Assembly: GCF_964204865.1 (NCBI RefSeq)
Contig: NC_135263.1
Coordinates: 4,094,501 to 4,158,500 of the forward strand
Source of the DNA: Styela clava
Taxonomy: Eukaryota; Chordata; Ascidiacea; Stolidobranchia; Styelidae
Direction: 5' to 3'
Length of the DNA stretch: 64,000 nt
Shown here: piece by piece, positions 35,852 to 48,042 of the stretch
How the letters are laid out: the number at the start of each line of letters is the position of its first letter
Numbering within the stretch: the first letter of the stretch is position 1
Made by a program: the position numbers and the translations under genes
Notes under the pieces: model-generated
What the model was told of the DNA's origin: nothing
What the model saw: the letters and a program-made list of their open reading frames with translations, nothing else
Databases searched by the model: none

Positions 35852-36996
35852 CAGGGGTTCTCAACCTGGAGTTCACGAGAAGAGTTTCAGGGGTACTTGG
35901 ACGGCAGTCGAGTTTTTGTGTGTTGCTGTTTTTCAATATCCTTTATTGCTATCAGAGGAAAATGCGTGTCGATTGAAGCAAGAGAGCTACGCCGAAATTT
36001 ATGGACACGTCTGTTCGCAGTACAGTACGGTTTGCCGTACCGTCAGATCACAGTCTACAAATATATTCACACCAAGTTAAGCAGTACAGTAGGACACAAA
36101 ATGGCGTCCGATTTCCGCAGAACGTTTAACGACGTCATAGCAAACAAAAACAATTCTCACAGAGCTAACAGAAATATTTAAAATGAATAAAAGTAATAGC
36201 CTTCTGGGGAAAAATTTTATCTTCAACCACTGAAAATTTCAAAGCAACTGGTCCAGTGTTCGAAGAGAAAAGCGGTTTTTTAATATTTCAACTAGGTGTG
36301 TTATTCTGTGTCAAACAACAAGAACAACATAATATTGAAACGATCGTTATGTCCACTACGTGTCCAACTAGATGCCAATTGAAACGTAGATTTTCCCTGA
36401 CGTTGCGTTGTTGTAATTGTGACGCAACAATGTGAAATTTTCAGCGTACTGCGAGCATTGGAGAAAGTGATTATGCCTATTAAAACTTGGGAGAGATTTT
36501 AAGAATTCATTAGTTGGGCGGATGACAAGGGCAATAATATCAAACCGCAGATTTAATTTAGTTACATCTGGTCAATAAATTGTTGTTTCAACAAATCGTT
36601 AAATATATCACAGATTCAGATGATTTATTTCTATCATGCAAGAATCAACACAAAAGCACGGAAATTGACAAACGTGTATAATGACAATCGTAAAAAATGT
36701 AATTATACACATAAGAATTGATACAGTTGAAAGATTCATAGCAATAGATAAGTAGTCGCGAAAGACTGTGACAGTCATCAGGTCAGCGACACCAATCAAA
36801 TATAACAGAAAAACAAAATTCCCACCTTACCCAAGAGTAATTATACATGAGACAGCGCCCTCATTGGGTTCAACTGTGGGTTCATGGACTGTAACACGAA
36901 GTTTGTTCGATGTTTGATTACCGGGGGTTCGCGTTGATTGTTTCGTGACTCTAGGGGGGGGGGGGGGCTTGATGGAAAAAAGGTTGAGGACCCCTG
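35852..36996. mobile_element. hAT element, 1,145 bp, with a G14 run
   Basis: It begins CAGGGGTTCTCAACCTGG and ends AGGTTGAGGACCCCTG. The flanks GTATAACA (35844-35851 and 36997-37004) are identical. A run of 14 Gs is at 36954-36967 near the right end. No transposase frame; the 156-residue frame at 35711-36181 crosses the left boundary. Confidence 0.92.
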
Positions 36997-37129
36997 GTAT
37001 AACATGATTTCACGAATGACCGCAAAGAAGATAAACATGACTTTTTTTGGGGGAAATTTACTCGATTCAGGGATACGGGCACTCACATGGATATATAGGA
37101 GACTCGTCTTTGAGTGAAGTTACGTAGTC

Positions 37130-37397
37130 CAGGGGTGTGCAACCTTCAATCCAGGTGGGCCAGATACAAATAACTGGGTGAAACCAGGGGCCGCACCTTT
37201 ATATGCTTTCAAGTAGTTGCACGCACGAAAATTTTGGCTATTGATCTTATGACATGCCTTGTTATATTCGCACTAGCTAACTGTTAGTAACGTCATATGC
37301 ATAGATGATAAATTGGGGATTGGAAATTCGCACGCACGAGATTAAACCAAATTAAAAACAAGTTTCGCGGGCCGCACACCATTTAAAATTGGCCCTG
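37130..37397. mobile_element. hAT MITE (CAGGGGTGTG family) at the duplication border
   Basis: The left end is CAGGGGTGTGCAACCTTC; the right end ATTGGCCCTG is shorter than in the relative at 21902-22257. The flanks ACGTAGTC and ACGTAGGT are similar. The tandem duplication described at 37278 begins inside this element, so its right portion recurs at 40042 and 42811. Confidence 0.65.
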
Positions 37398-37567
37398 ACG
37401 TAGGTCACTAGTTCACTGAAGTGCCAAGCGCTACTGAAATTTAATTTTATATCTAGGATTGCGTGGTAGAATTAAAGCAGTTCATGTCAGTAAGATCAGG
37501 AAAACAGCCATGCGGTAATGAATTTCACATGCTATCAGACTCATTTCTTAGATTCAAATAAATGGTA

Positions 37568-37772
37568 CTCACGTAGTGTGTGTACCAGGTTAGGTCAAGA
37601 TTTTGTACCGATTTTCCTTATTTTAGTTCTGTTATGAGTTCGGGAACTGCTTGTGTTGGCCAAGTGAATACCCCCCTGCCCATAGGTTTCAGTCCCTTTG
37701 CAAAACTTGGTGTAAAGTAGGCGAACAAAATTAATCATACCTTCATACTGGTAAACACACTTCTGGAGCGCA
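37568..37772 (+). mobile_element. GTACTCC-family MITE in unit 1
   Basis: GGTACTCACGTAGTGTGTG at the left and TGGTAAACACACTTCTGGAGCG at the right are inverted. AATAAAT lies just outside on the left and two bases outside on the right. The same element recurs at 40328-40535 (unit 2) and, mostly deleted, near 43088-43166 (unit 3). Confidence 0.65.
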
Positions 37773-38145
37773 GAATAAATAACTCCATGAAGTAGGTGAG
37801 GCTAATAATGCGCGATCGCTCTCTACCCTAGAAACGTAGTGAAACTAGAAAGATGGCAAAATGCTTTGTTAACACCAAATGAGGCATCGGGGCTGTTTTC
37901 GCTAACTTGTACATTTAGTGTTCTAAGATTGAGTCATGTTGTACATAATTTGCATTTATACAGAAGCAAGGGAAATGACAAATCCTATACTGCTGAACGA
38001 AAATGTCCATATAACTAGTTTTCTCGCGTATTTTAAATTTTGAAAGTGATCTGAATTTTTCGTTCCCAATGCAAAGCCTGCTTTATTGAAAGAATTACTT
38101 GTCACTAATGCCGCATCTGTCGTAGTTCATCGAAAATTTAAAATC

Positions 38146-38153
38146 TATAAAAG
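38146..38153 (+). promoter_or_regulatory. TATA box, lectin first-exon copy 1
   Basis: TATAAAAG, about 200 bp before the copy-1 signal-peptide ATG. The same box stands in the same place in units 2 (40913-40920) and 3 (43539-43546). Confidence 0.6.
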
Positions 38154-38349
38154 TCTTGCTGATCTACATCGTATGATGAACGTAGTAAATTTACAAATTT
38201 TCAGTTATGCATGCCAGATTTCTTTCCAGCCTGTAATGTTAGTTGAAGCTAACCATTCATTGCCCGCATTGGTAGAGTAAGTTTGCCAGTATTTTTCTTT
38301 CAATCTAGTTAAGTATAAGCTTCCAATTGAACTTGCGCGATAAGAAACA

Positions 38350-38416
38350 ATGTTGAGGATGTTTGTGGTTCTTGTGGCTTTCTGCCTTGGCGTCGCTTTT
38401 GCCACGAATAGTCAAA
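38350..38416 (+). CDS. lectin signal-peptide exon, copy 1 (partial gene)
   Basis: The ATG opens a 22-codon exon with a hydrophobic core and an AFA cleavage-type site, ending in phase 1 at a GTAAGT donor. It is the duplicate of exon 1 of the intact lectin-like gene at 43747 and differs from it at residues 7 and 12 (V and C in place of A and S). No exons 2-5 follow before the next unit. It could be a dead fragment, or a usable alternative first exon that splices onto the shared downstream exons. Confidence 0.75.
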
Positions 38417-39833
38417 GTAAGTAACTGGTATTTTTCGTTATTGTTTGTTCACAAAAATCACGCATAATTAATTTACAACCTGTAAGATTGGAATCGGAGT
38501 TTGTCATGTTTTCAATGCAGTGAGGTGGTGTCGAAATGGAGAAGATATATTTTGAATTATCTTAGTCAGAATTTCATTCTTTCGTTGGCGATTATAAAAA
38601 TCAAAATAAGGCATCAAGTTTATTAGATGGTTTTACCAGTACTAAGGTTTTACCAGTAACAAGGCGCAGCCAAAGTTTTTATCACCAAATTTAATTTTTT
38701 CGAAGCCGGAATCGAAGTCTAAAATTTTATTGAATTCGGAGTAAATATGTATCTCTCCCTATCTGTCTATAGCAGTGTTTCCCAACCCGAGTCCGCGGTC
38801 TCAAATGAGTCCGCGGAGCGTTTGAATGAGTCCGCAACGAGCCAGAAATTCATTGCGGCCGCAAACGTTTTTGCGAAACTCGACTATCAGCCTAGTTACG
38901 ATTTACGTTAGAATTTACATAAAACATAAAAAGCAAGTTTATTCACATAACATTGAGTCAATAATTACTGGTTACTGAGTAGGGCTGGGCATATATTCCA
39001 ATATCCAACTATTAGAATAGCAATTTACTACTCGAAAACTTGGTAACAGGTGACGCGATAGGTCACTTGCGCGTCGAATAATCAAACGATGCGATTTCAC
39101 AACTCACTTGCGGATTTCCGACGAAAACACGAGTCTGCAAACGCGTCGATAGATAACCCAAGTGGTGCTTCTCGCGAGTTCGAACAACGAGAAATATTAA
39201 TTGTTAATATTAATAAATATTAATTTTTTTTCGGTAGGCGTCAATGGTGGAAACCCCAATTTTCTTATTTGAAAAGCGGCAATACACAATACTAAAAATA
39301 AAACGGAGAACACCGTAAGTTTTGTTTTATGATGGTCCTCGACCGATTGAAAACGCTTTTTTAGACATTGCAAATCGCAAATTTTCGGGTGCAACCGTTA
39401 TATACGTACGTACCAGGGCGTTTCCCTTAGGATTCTTTGCTTTACCGCCTTCACATTGGTACGTACAGTATTGCCGTTGGATGTTGTACGAACAGCTCAG
39501 ATTTGTCGAATTCACAAACATAAAAATGAATACAAAGTATAATCCGGCACTCTATCACGCAATTTTGTGTCCACGAATTGTCATTGATACTTTCTGTGTA
39601 GTATTGCTTTTATTTTGTCAACACAACCGCAGAATAAAATGACCACAATTAATATAATAATAAAGCAAGGCGATGAATATGTATTTTTGATTTACTAATA
39701 TACTTTAAATATTCTTTCAAGTACTAAATAAAGTTGTACTTTCTGGAAATTTATAGCAGATAGTAGGATTTTTCTAACGGCCATAACGAATTTGCAAGAT
39801 CACATAAAATATGTATCAAAACTAAATATAATA

Positions 39834-40036
39834 GGATAGGATTTCACATGTTTATCCCCGGGGAGAGGAAAGCCGATAAGACGGAACAATCATATAGCAA
39901 ACCACGGCCTATCGTCCGGTTACTAGTCCAGTCGGGCAATATATTTTCACATGTTATGTTCGCTGATTGCCGTGGCTTTTTAATTAAAGAAGTAATGCTT
40001 CATCTTATCGTAAGCCGACGCAACCGCGAGTTACCA
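39834..40036 (-). mobile_element. SINE fragment at the end of unit 1
   Basis: ATAGGATTTCACATGTTTAT, then GGGGAGAGGAAAGCCGATAA and ACCACGGCCTATCGTCCGGT, match the SINE 3' part. It is duplicated at 42600-42808 as part of unit 2. Confidence 0.6.
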
Positions 40037-40912
40037 TGAACTAACTGTTAGTAACGTCATATGCATAGATGATAAATTGGGGATTGGAAATTCGCACGCA
40101 CGAGATTAAACCAAATTAAAAACAAGTTTCGCGGGCCGCACACTATTTAAAATTGGCCCTGACGTAGGTGATTAGTTCACTGAAGTGCCAAGCGCTACTG
40201 AAATTTAATTTTATATCTAGGATTGCGTGGTAGAATTAAAGCAGTTCATGTCAGTAAGATCAGGAAAACAGCCATGCGGTAATGAATTTCACATGCTATC
40301 AGACTCATTTCTTAGATTCAAATAAATGGTACTCACGTAGTGTGTGTACCAGGTTAGGCCAAGATTTTGTACCGATTTTCCTTATTTTAGTTCTGTTATG
40401 AGTTCGGGAACTGCTTGTGTTGGCCAAGTGAATACCCCCCCTGCCCATAGGTTTCAGTCCCTTTGCAAAACTTGGTGTAAAGTAGGCGAACAAAATTAAT
40501 TATACCTTCATACTGGTAAACACACTTCTGGAGCGCAGAATAAATAACTCCATGAAGTAGGTGAGGCTAATAATGCGCGATAATGCTCTCTACCCTAGAA
40601 ACGTAGTGAAACTAGAAAGATGGCAAAATGCTTTGTTAACAACAAATGAGGCATCGGGGCTGTTTTCGCTAACTTGTACATTTAGTGTTCTAAGATTGAG
40701 TCATGTTGTCCATAATTTGCATTTATACAGAAGCAAGGGAAATGACAAATCCTATACTGCTGAACAAAATTGTCCATATAACTAGTTTTCTCGCGTATTT
40801 TAAATTTTGAAAGTGATCTGAATTTTTCGTTTTCAATGCAAAGCCTGCTTTATTGAAAGAATTACTTGTCAATAATGCCGCATCTGTCGTAGTTCATCGA
40901 AAATTTAAAATC

Positions 40913-40920
40913 TATAAAAG
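40913..40920 (+). promoter_or_regulatory. TATA box, lectin first-exon copy 2
   Basis: TATAAAAG, in the same sequence context as in units 1 and 3. Confidence 0.6.
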
Positions 40921-41116
40921 TCTTGCTAATCTACATCGTATGATGAACGTAGTAAATTTACAAATTTTCAGTTATGCATGCTAGATTTTTTTCCAGCCTG
41001 TAATGTTAGTTGAAGCTAACCATTCATTGCCCGCATTGGTAGAGTAAGTTTGCCAGTATTTTGCTTTCAATGTAGTTGAGTATAAGCTTCCAATTGAACT
41101 TGCGCGATAAGAAACA

Positions 41117-41183
41117 ATGTTGAGGATGTTTGTGGTTCTTGTGGCTTTCTGCCTTGGCGTCGCTTTTGCCACGAATAGTCAAA
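41117..41183 (+). CDS. lectin signal-peptide exon, copy 2 (partial gene)
   Basis: The coding part is identical to copy 1 at 38350, with the same phase-1 GTAAGT donor. Like copy 1 it lacks downstream exons of its own; the next exons of the right phase are those of the gene at 43747-47302, about 3.1 kb on. Confidence 0.75.
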
Positions 41184-42599
41184 GTAAGTAACTGGTATTT
41201 TTCGTTATTGTTTGTTCACAAAAATCACGCATAATTAATTTACAACCTGTAAGATTGGAATCGGAGTTTGTCATGTTTTCAATGCAGTGAGGTGGTGTCG
41301 AAATGGAGAAGATATATTTTGAATTATCTTAGTCAGAATTTCATTCTTTCGTTGGCGATTATAAAAATCAAAATAAGGCATCAAGTTTATTAGATGGTTT
41401 TACCAGTACCAAGGTTTTACCAGTAACAAGGCGCAGCCAAAGTTTTTATCACCAAATTTAATTTTTTCGAAGCCGGAATCGAAGTCTAAAATTTTATTGA
41501 ATTCGGAGTAAATATGTATCTCTCCCTATCTGTCTATAGCAGTGTTTCCCAACCCGAGTCCGCGGTCTCAAATGAGTCCGCGGAGCGTTTGAATGAGTCC
41601 GCAACGAGCCAGAAATTCATTGCGGCCGCAAACGTTTTTGCGAAACTCAACTATCAGCCTAGTTACGATTTACGTTAGAATTTACATAAAACATAAAAAG
41701 CAAGTTTATTCACATAACATTGAGTCAATAATTACTGGTTACTGAGTAGAGCTGGGCATATATTCCAATATTCAACTATTAGAATAGCAATTTACTACTC
41801 GAAAACTTGGTAACAGGTGACGCGATAGGTCACTTGCGCGTCGAATAATCAAACGATGCGATTTCACAACTCACTTGCGGATTTCCGACGAAAACACGAG
41901 TCTGCAAACGCGTCGATAGATAACCCAAGTGGTGCTTCTCGCGAGTTCGAACAACGAGAAATATTAATTATTAATATTAATAAATAATAATTTTTTTTGG
42001 TAGGTGTCAATGGTGGCAAGCCCAATTTTCTAATTTGAAAAGCGGCAATACAAAATACTAAAAATAAAACGGAGAACACCGTAAGTTTTGTTTTATGATG
42101 ATCCTCGACCGATTGAAAACGCTTTTTTAGACATTGCAAATCGCAAAATTTCGGGTGCAACCGTAATATACGTACGTACCAGGGCATTTCCCTTAGGATT
42201 CTTTGCTTTACCGCCTTCACATTGGTACGTACAGTATTGCCGTTGGATGTTGTACGAACAGCTCAGATTTGTCGAATTCACAAACATAAAAATCAATACA
42301 AAGTATAATCCGGCACTCTATCACGCAATTTTTTGTCCACGAATTGTCATTGATACTTTCTGAGTAGTATTGCTTTTATTTTGTCAACACAATCGCAGAA
42401 TAAAATGATCACAATTAAATTAATAATAAAGCAAGGCGATGAATATGTATTTTTGATTTACTAATATACTTTAAATATTCTTTCAAGTACTAAATAAAGT
42501 TGTACTTTCTGGAAATTTATAGCAGATAGTAGGATTTTTTCTAACGGCCATAACGAATTTGCAAGATCACATATAAAATATGTATCAAAACTAAATATA

Positions 42600-42808
42600 A
42601 TAGGATAGGATTTCACATGTTTATCCCCGGGGAGAGGAAAGCCGATAAGACGGAACAATCATATAGCAAACCACGGCCTATCTTCCGGTTACTAGTCCAG
42701 TCGGGCAATATATTTTCACATGTTATGTTCGCTGATTGCCGTGGCTTTTTAATTAAAGAAGTAATGCTTCATCTTATCGTAAGCCGACGCAACCGCGAGT
42801 TACCATGA
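42600..42808 (-). mobile_element. SINE fragment at the end of unit 2
   Basis: A near-identical duplicate of 39834-40036, carried by the tandem duplication rather than by a new insertion. Confidence 0.6.
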
Positions 42809-43538
42809 ACTAACTGTTAGTAACGTCATATGCTTAGATGATAAATTGGGGATTGGAAATTCGCACGCACGAGATTAAACCAAATTAAAAACAAGTTTCG
42901 CGGGCCGCACACCATTGGCCCTGACGTAGGTCACTAGTTCACTGGAGTGCCAAACGCTACTGAAATTTAATATTATATCTAGGATTGCGTGGTAGAATTA
43001 AAGCAGTTCATGTCAGTAAGATCAGGAAAACAGCCATGCGGTAATGAATTTCACATGCTATCAGACTCATTTCTTAGATTCAAATAAATAGTACTCACGT
43101 AGTGTGTGTACCAGGATAGGCCAAGATTTTGTACCGATTTTCCTTATTTTAGTTCTGTTATGAGTTATGAGAATAAATAACTCCATGAAGTAGGTGAGGC
43201 TAATAATGCGCGATAATGCTCTCTACCCTGGAAACGTAGTGAAACTAGAAAGATGGCAAAATGCTTTGTTAACAACAAATGAGGCATCGGGGCTGTTTTC
43301 GCTAACTTGTACATTTAGTGTTCTAAGATTGAGTCATGTTGTCCATAATTTGCATTTATACAGAAGCAAGGGAAATGACAAATCCTATACAGCTGAACAA
43401 AAATGTCCATATAACTAGTTTTCTCGCGTATTTTAAATTTTGAAAGTGATCTGAATTTTTCGTTTTCAATGCAAAGCCTGCTTTATTGAAAGAATTACTT
43501 GTCACTAATGCCGCATCTGTCGTAGTTCATCGAAAATC

Positions 43539-43546
43539 TATAAAAG
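43539..43546 (+). promoter_or_regulatory. TATA box of the intact lectin-like gene
   Basis: TATAAAAG, 201 bp upstream of the ATG at 43747. Several short upstream ATGs lie between it and the start codon. Confidence 0.65.
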
Positions 43547-43746
43547 TCTTGCTGATCTACATCGTATGATAAACGTACCAAATTTACAAATTTTCAGTTA
43601 TGCATGCCAGATTTCTTTCCAGCCTGTAATGTTAGTTGAAGCTAACCATTCATTGCCCGCATTGGTAGAGTAAGGTTGCCGGTATTTTGCTTTCAATTTA
43701 TCTAGTTGAGTATAAGCTTCCATTTGAACTTGCGCGCTAAGAAACA

Positions 43747-46700
43747 ATGTTGAGGATGTTTGTGGCTCTTGTGGCCTTCTCCCTTGGCGTTGCTTTTGCC
43801 ACGAATAGTCAAAGTAAGTAACTGATATTTTTCGTTATTGTTTGTTCACAAAAATCACGCATAATTAATTTACAACCTGTAAGATTGGAATCGGAGTTTG
43901 TCATGTTTTCAATGCAGTGAGGTGGGGTCGAAATGAAGAAGATATATTTTGAATTATCTTAGTCAGAATTTCATTCTTTCGTTGGCGATTATAAAAATCA
44001 AAATAAGGCATCAAGTTTATTAAGTGGTTTTACCAGTAACAAAGCGCAGCCAAAGTTTTTATTTTAATTTAATCAAATTGAATTTTTTCGAAGCCGGAAT
44101 CGAAGTCTAAAATTTTACGACTGAATTCGGAGTAAATATGTTTCTCTCCCTATCTGTCTATAGCAATGCTTGAAAATTACCAAAAACTAAGTGAGATGAA
44201 TTATGTATGCGTTTGTTAAAAATTACGAATTCGGTAACAAAATAATTATTCATTACTTAGGTCTGTATGTTACTGCAATTTAATTTTTACATTTGACTGT
44301 TTTACACAGGTGGAGTTTGTGTCATCAAACTAGTTAAAGGCAAACTGGTGTCAGTGGGTGATTGTCAGGTATGAAATTAAATTTAATTATTTGGGTGGTG
44401 GTCTGTGCGCAGTCCATGTTAGTATCTTAGAAAGACGCTCTTCGTTTTTTTTTTTGAGGCATAAGCGTGTCCAGCAGACAATTTTCTTGTTTGACGGAGT
44501 AAACTTACTGTCTTGCTGACAGACTTAATACGAATGCGCAATTTCATATATCTCGGTTGGTTTGTTTGGCTAAGGGATTGATCATAAGTATCAGTGAATC
44601 GCTCATGATTAGTGCACGTAATTGAGCAAAATTCTATTGAAAAAGGCGTACAAGTTTATGTCTCAAATAACGCAAAATTGCCTTCCAAGAAAATGTTGTA
44701 AGAATGGTTTTTGGTTTTACGGGTATATATATATTTTTTCCCACTGGAAATACCTATGCTTTAAGAATCAGTGAGGTAGTGGACCTGGGTACCGCGCTGG
44801 GTACTCAGAAGGTGCGGAAGCGAACGTATTCCTCCCGATGCGCCGGGTCAAATTCTTCGTACGTAATGTTCACATATTTAAGACGTTTTCCATAACATGT
44901 TTCATTTTTTGGTTCAGAAAAACGACGGATCTGGTAAGTACCATTTTGCAACGTTAATGCCTATGGCACCATACGGGTGCCACAAAAATATCATGCTATA
45001 TTTTTATGAATCTCACTCCATATAAAGTCAACGCTTCAACCTTTTGCCAAAGTAATACATCTATCCTGAACCAACACGAATTCCACTTCATATTCTTACT
45101 TTAACAATTTGCGCCTGATAGGCATAGATTTATTCTGGGATCAATCCTATTTTGGTTATTATTGAATTGCTCGCGCTTGTCAAAGTCGTGTGGTTATCTG
45201 AAGTGTTTTATAGATGAATTATTTCAAAACTTTCAGTTATTTGAACTTGAAGAAATTATAACATATTAAATGCACATTGCAATAATTTCACTGGACTATT
45301 CTGAATTACCAATGCCTCGTACTGAAGTTTGAGTCGAATTTAATGGATGGTTCCCCGAGCATCGATTGCCTTGTTCAATTCCTTAACAATAACCAATCAG
45401 AAATGAGTCAACAATGACGTAACAATCACTACTCGTTAAGCCGCTAAGACACTTCTTTCGCTCAGACAGATATTAATTTATTCTTCCTGCACACTATATT
45501 TCTATAACTGGCGATATATCGTTTGTTTCGTTTAGAGATTGCCAGATTGATGAAGCGGGATCTGAAAATGAAGCAAAAAGGTTAGAACCGTTATGGTTGA
45601 AGTAATTTCAAACCTCAGTACGAGGTAATGTTCAGTCGAATACTTCAGGATATAGTTTTATTGGATTTTTTTAAGTCGAAGGATGTTTATCGCGGCTGTT
45701 CAATAGTTAAATTAATGAAATTGCAAACAGAGACAAGACAAAATGAAATTTAGGATTTTCATATTTATCGCGGGAGAAAACATATGATATGGTGAACCAC
45801 GGCCTCTCACCCGGTTGTCAGTCCATGTCGGGTATAGTTTTAAAAACTTTCACTGGTCCGCGGTTCCCTTCCAAAGATTGTTAACACTCCGTGCTCCTTC
45901 GCTCTTCTACTTTAAAACAAATATTTTTTACAAGTAATATTCATTCATTTCATTTGCCATGTTTAAGAACTAAACGGCAACAAACGAAAGTAAAATAATA
46001 ATTGTACTACAGTTTATGAAACTTTGAGTTGGGTTGTGCGAGATTAACTCCCTATTTGTCCTTAATGCCAGTGGATCCGTATGCATATACTGCAAGGATG
46101 CTGTAGCAGGAGTAAACAATAAATACCCTATTAAAGAATCCTGCTGCACACTAACACAGATGTAATGTTTCGTCCGACCAAAGTCAGACTTCCCCAGACA
46201 AACAGTTTACAACTGTAACACATATGCGTTGGTGTGCTGCAGGATTCTTTAGTTGAAGAAGTTTGAGAAACCCTGGGCTATGAGATGTATTCAACGTTCC
46301 CCTCCCGCAGGCATGTAATGTAGCAATCAATATTCATTTATTTACAAACATTATATTTATTCCACCTATTTAGGAAGATGTGACATTCTTTATAAGTCAA
46401 AATGTTTCCATGCGATCGTATATCCAACCCACAACGCCAACTTTGAAGATGCTCAGGCTGCTTGCAAAAAGCACAAATGGAAACTGGGCAACGTTTATGA
46501 CGTCATGAATTACCTTCTGCTGCAAGACTTCTTTGTTACCATGATACCCGCTGACCAGTCACTGATCAACGTATGGACTGGAATGACGTACACGGTGTGC
46601 TAATTAATTCTTTGTGTGTTCAAATTGATATAAATGAGATGTTTCCTTATCTTTATTGGGTACTCACGTAGTATGTGAACCAAGATGTCGGTCACCGGAA

Positions 46701-47302
46701 CGTAGTATGTGCACCAGGTTAGGGTTGGCCATAATTTCAGGTACAAATACTACGAGAGTCAATTGGCTAATCCCCGAACTCGTAATAGAACTAAAATAAG
46801 AAAAATTGGAATAAAATTATGGTCTAACCCTAACCTGGTACACATACTATGTTCAGGTGTTCGCCAACCTGGTTCGCATACCTCATTGGGTGCTCCTGAA
46901 GTATGCGCACCAAGATGTCGAATAACCTGAACCCTAAACTGGTACACAACCTGAGTTCAGGTTGGGCGCCATCTTTGGGCGCATACTTCAGTACATTTTG
47001 TAATGCTGATTAATCACGACTGTGGCTATATATAAGTGGAACCCTATCGATTTTTTTGCGAGAAAACGATTTCTCGCAAAACAATTTTTTCAAAGCTGTT
47101 TAATTTATTCCTACAGAACGGCAACCTTAGACTGACATCTGGCAAGGAGGCAACTTTCCCAGAACAATTATGGAAACCTTATTCCAATACACAGTGGACA
47201 AATGTTGTCTTCGCTGTCCGAAAAGTTCGAAAAAAGAACACTCGAGATATTTTCAATATTGCACCAGACTGGGAGTATAACGGCGTTCTTTGTGAAGATT
47301 AA
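43747..47302 (+). CDS. secreted C-type lectin-like protein, five exons
   Basis: Exons: 43747-43813, 44310-44368, 44918-44933 (16 nt), 46374-46594, 47117-47302; all GT-AG, phases 1, 0, 1, 0. The product is 182 residues. Residues 1-18 are a signal peptide (hydrophobic VALVAF core, AFA end). Residues 23-48 form a short linker with two Cys. The C-type lectin-like domain covers about 48-182: RCDILYKSKC hairpin, FEDAQAACKKH helix, VWTGMTY in the WIGL position, and the final VLCED cysteine. The inner pair of cysteines and the EPN and WND sugar/calcium motifs of classical lectins are absent, so calcium-dependent sugar binding is doubtful. A basic KVRKKN run interrupts the last exon. AATAAA stands four bases after the stop. 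It is a paralogue of the minus-strand gene at 52981. Specific function unknown. Confidence 0.88.
45750..45850 (-). mobile_element. SINE fragment in lectin intron 3
   Basis: TTTATCGCGGGAGAAAACAT, then ACCACGGCCTCTCACCCGGT and GTCCATGTCGGGTATAG, match the SINE 3' half in minus orientation. Confidence 0.5.
46657..47000. mobile_element. cluster of GTACTCC-family palindromic pieces in lectin intron 4
   Basis: Several terminal blocks of the family in both orientations (GGTACTCACGTAGTATGTG, ACCAAGATGTCGG, CTGGTACACATACTATG, GGTGCTCCTGAAGTATGCG, TGGGCGCATACTTCAG). The second half (about 46890-46995) reads as a foldback hairpin. Intron 4 is 522 bp and most of it is this insertion. Confidence 0.6.
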
Positions 47303-47305
47303 GTC

Positions 47306-47311
47306 AATAAA
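47306..47311 (+). promoter_or_regulatory. polyadenylation signal of the secreted lectin-like gene
   Basis: AATAAA begins four bases after the TAA stop, implying a very short 3' UTR. Confidence 0.7.
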
Positions 47312-47857
47312 GCCAGTTGTTTTTCATGGGACAGTTAAGATTCTGTCTTAAATTTCTGTCTTTGTTTCAAGTCTTACAATGTATTTTGCAGTTATATCTT
47401 TTTTCGTAGAAGTTAAATTTGAGTGTAAAGAAAACTTAGAGATATGTTTTCTATTTCACCGAACTACATTATTCTGTTGATTTCCAACCTTCTGCGTTGA
47501 ATTCCTTCGTTCGCTTATTTTAGGACTCTTTAGTTCTTTTTACCCACTATGTATGAAAGCACTTTATTTGATTAATTTTTCTAATTTTCGTCTTGAACGC
47601 TTGGGGCGAATTGCGTTGTTCCACTTTGGCTGCTGATTTTCAATTAATATCTGCCACCCTGAGGGTTTTCATTACCGAACTTGGCTAATTCGTCGTCGCA
47701 TGTTTCCGTAACTTGGAGTTACTTTGTATCAACATATCGATTCACTTTTTTTAAGTTGCACAACTAATGGTGTTGTACGCTGACTGAGAAAATTTCCCTA
47801 TTTTAGTTCTATTACGAGTTCGGGGTCTGTCAGTGCTAGCCAACTGTTTACCAATAT

Positions 47858-48042
47858 GGAGGTATGTAATTTTGTTCGCCTATTTTACATCAAGTTGTGT
47901 AAAGGGACTGAAATCTATGGACAGGGGGTATATTCACTTCATCAACACAGACAGTCCCCGAACTCGTAATAGAACTAAAATATAGAACATCGAAATAAAA
48001 TTATGGCCTAACCTTAACCCGGTACACATACTACGGGAGTAC
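47858..48042 (-). mobile_element. GTACTCC-family MITE, minus orientation
   Basis: It ends on the plus strand with ACACATACTACGGGAGTACC and contains GTTTACCAATATGGAGGTA, TTTTACATCAAGTTGTGTAA and CCCCGAACTCGTAATAGAAC, the inverse of the family body. Confidence 0.6.

Larger units (their letters stand above)
37278..44165 (+). repeat. ~2.77-kb tandem duplication, two full units plus a shorter third
   Basis: Units start at TAACTGTTAGTAACGTCATA: 37278, 40042 and 42811, spaced 2,764 and 2,769 bp. Units 1 and 2 are nearly identical over their whole length. Unit 3 matches up to about 44165, then diverges after CTGTCTATAGCA and runs into the intact lectin gene, while units 1 and 2 continue into hAT ends (CAGTGTTTCCCAACCCGAG) and a SINE tail. 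Unit 3 also lacks most of the GTACTCC-family MITE (about 130 bp deleted near 43167). Each unit carries a TATA box and a signal-peptide exon. Confidence 0.93.

Noticed and set aside
35711-36181. 156-residue open frame
   Set aside because: It crosses the left end of the hAT element at 35852 and has no recognisable features.
39322-42363. Pairs of open frames (91-118 residues) at 39322-39642 / 42088-42363 and 39197-39394 / 41864-42220
   Set aside because: They look conserved only because units 1 and 2 are a recent duplication. They lie in hAT-derived sequence and resemble no known protein.
38146-43546. Three complete tandem lectin genes
   Set aside because: Only the third unit has exons 2-5; units 1 and 2 turn into hAT/SINE sequence inside intron 1.
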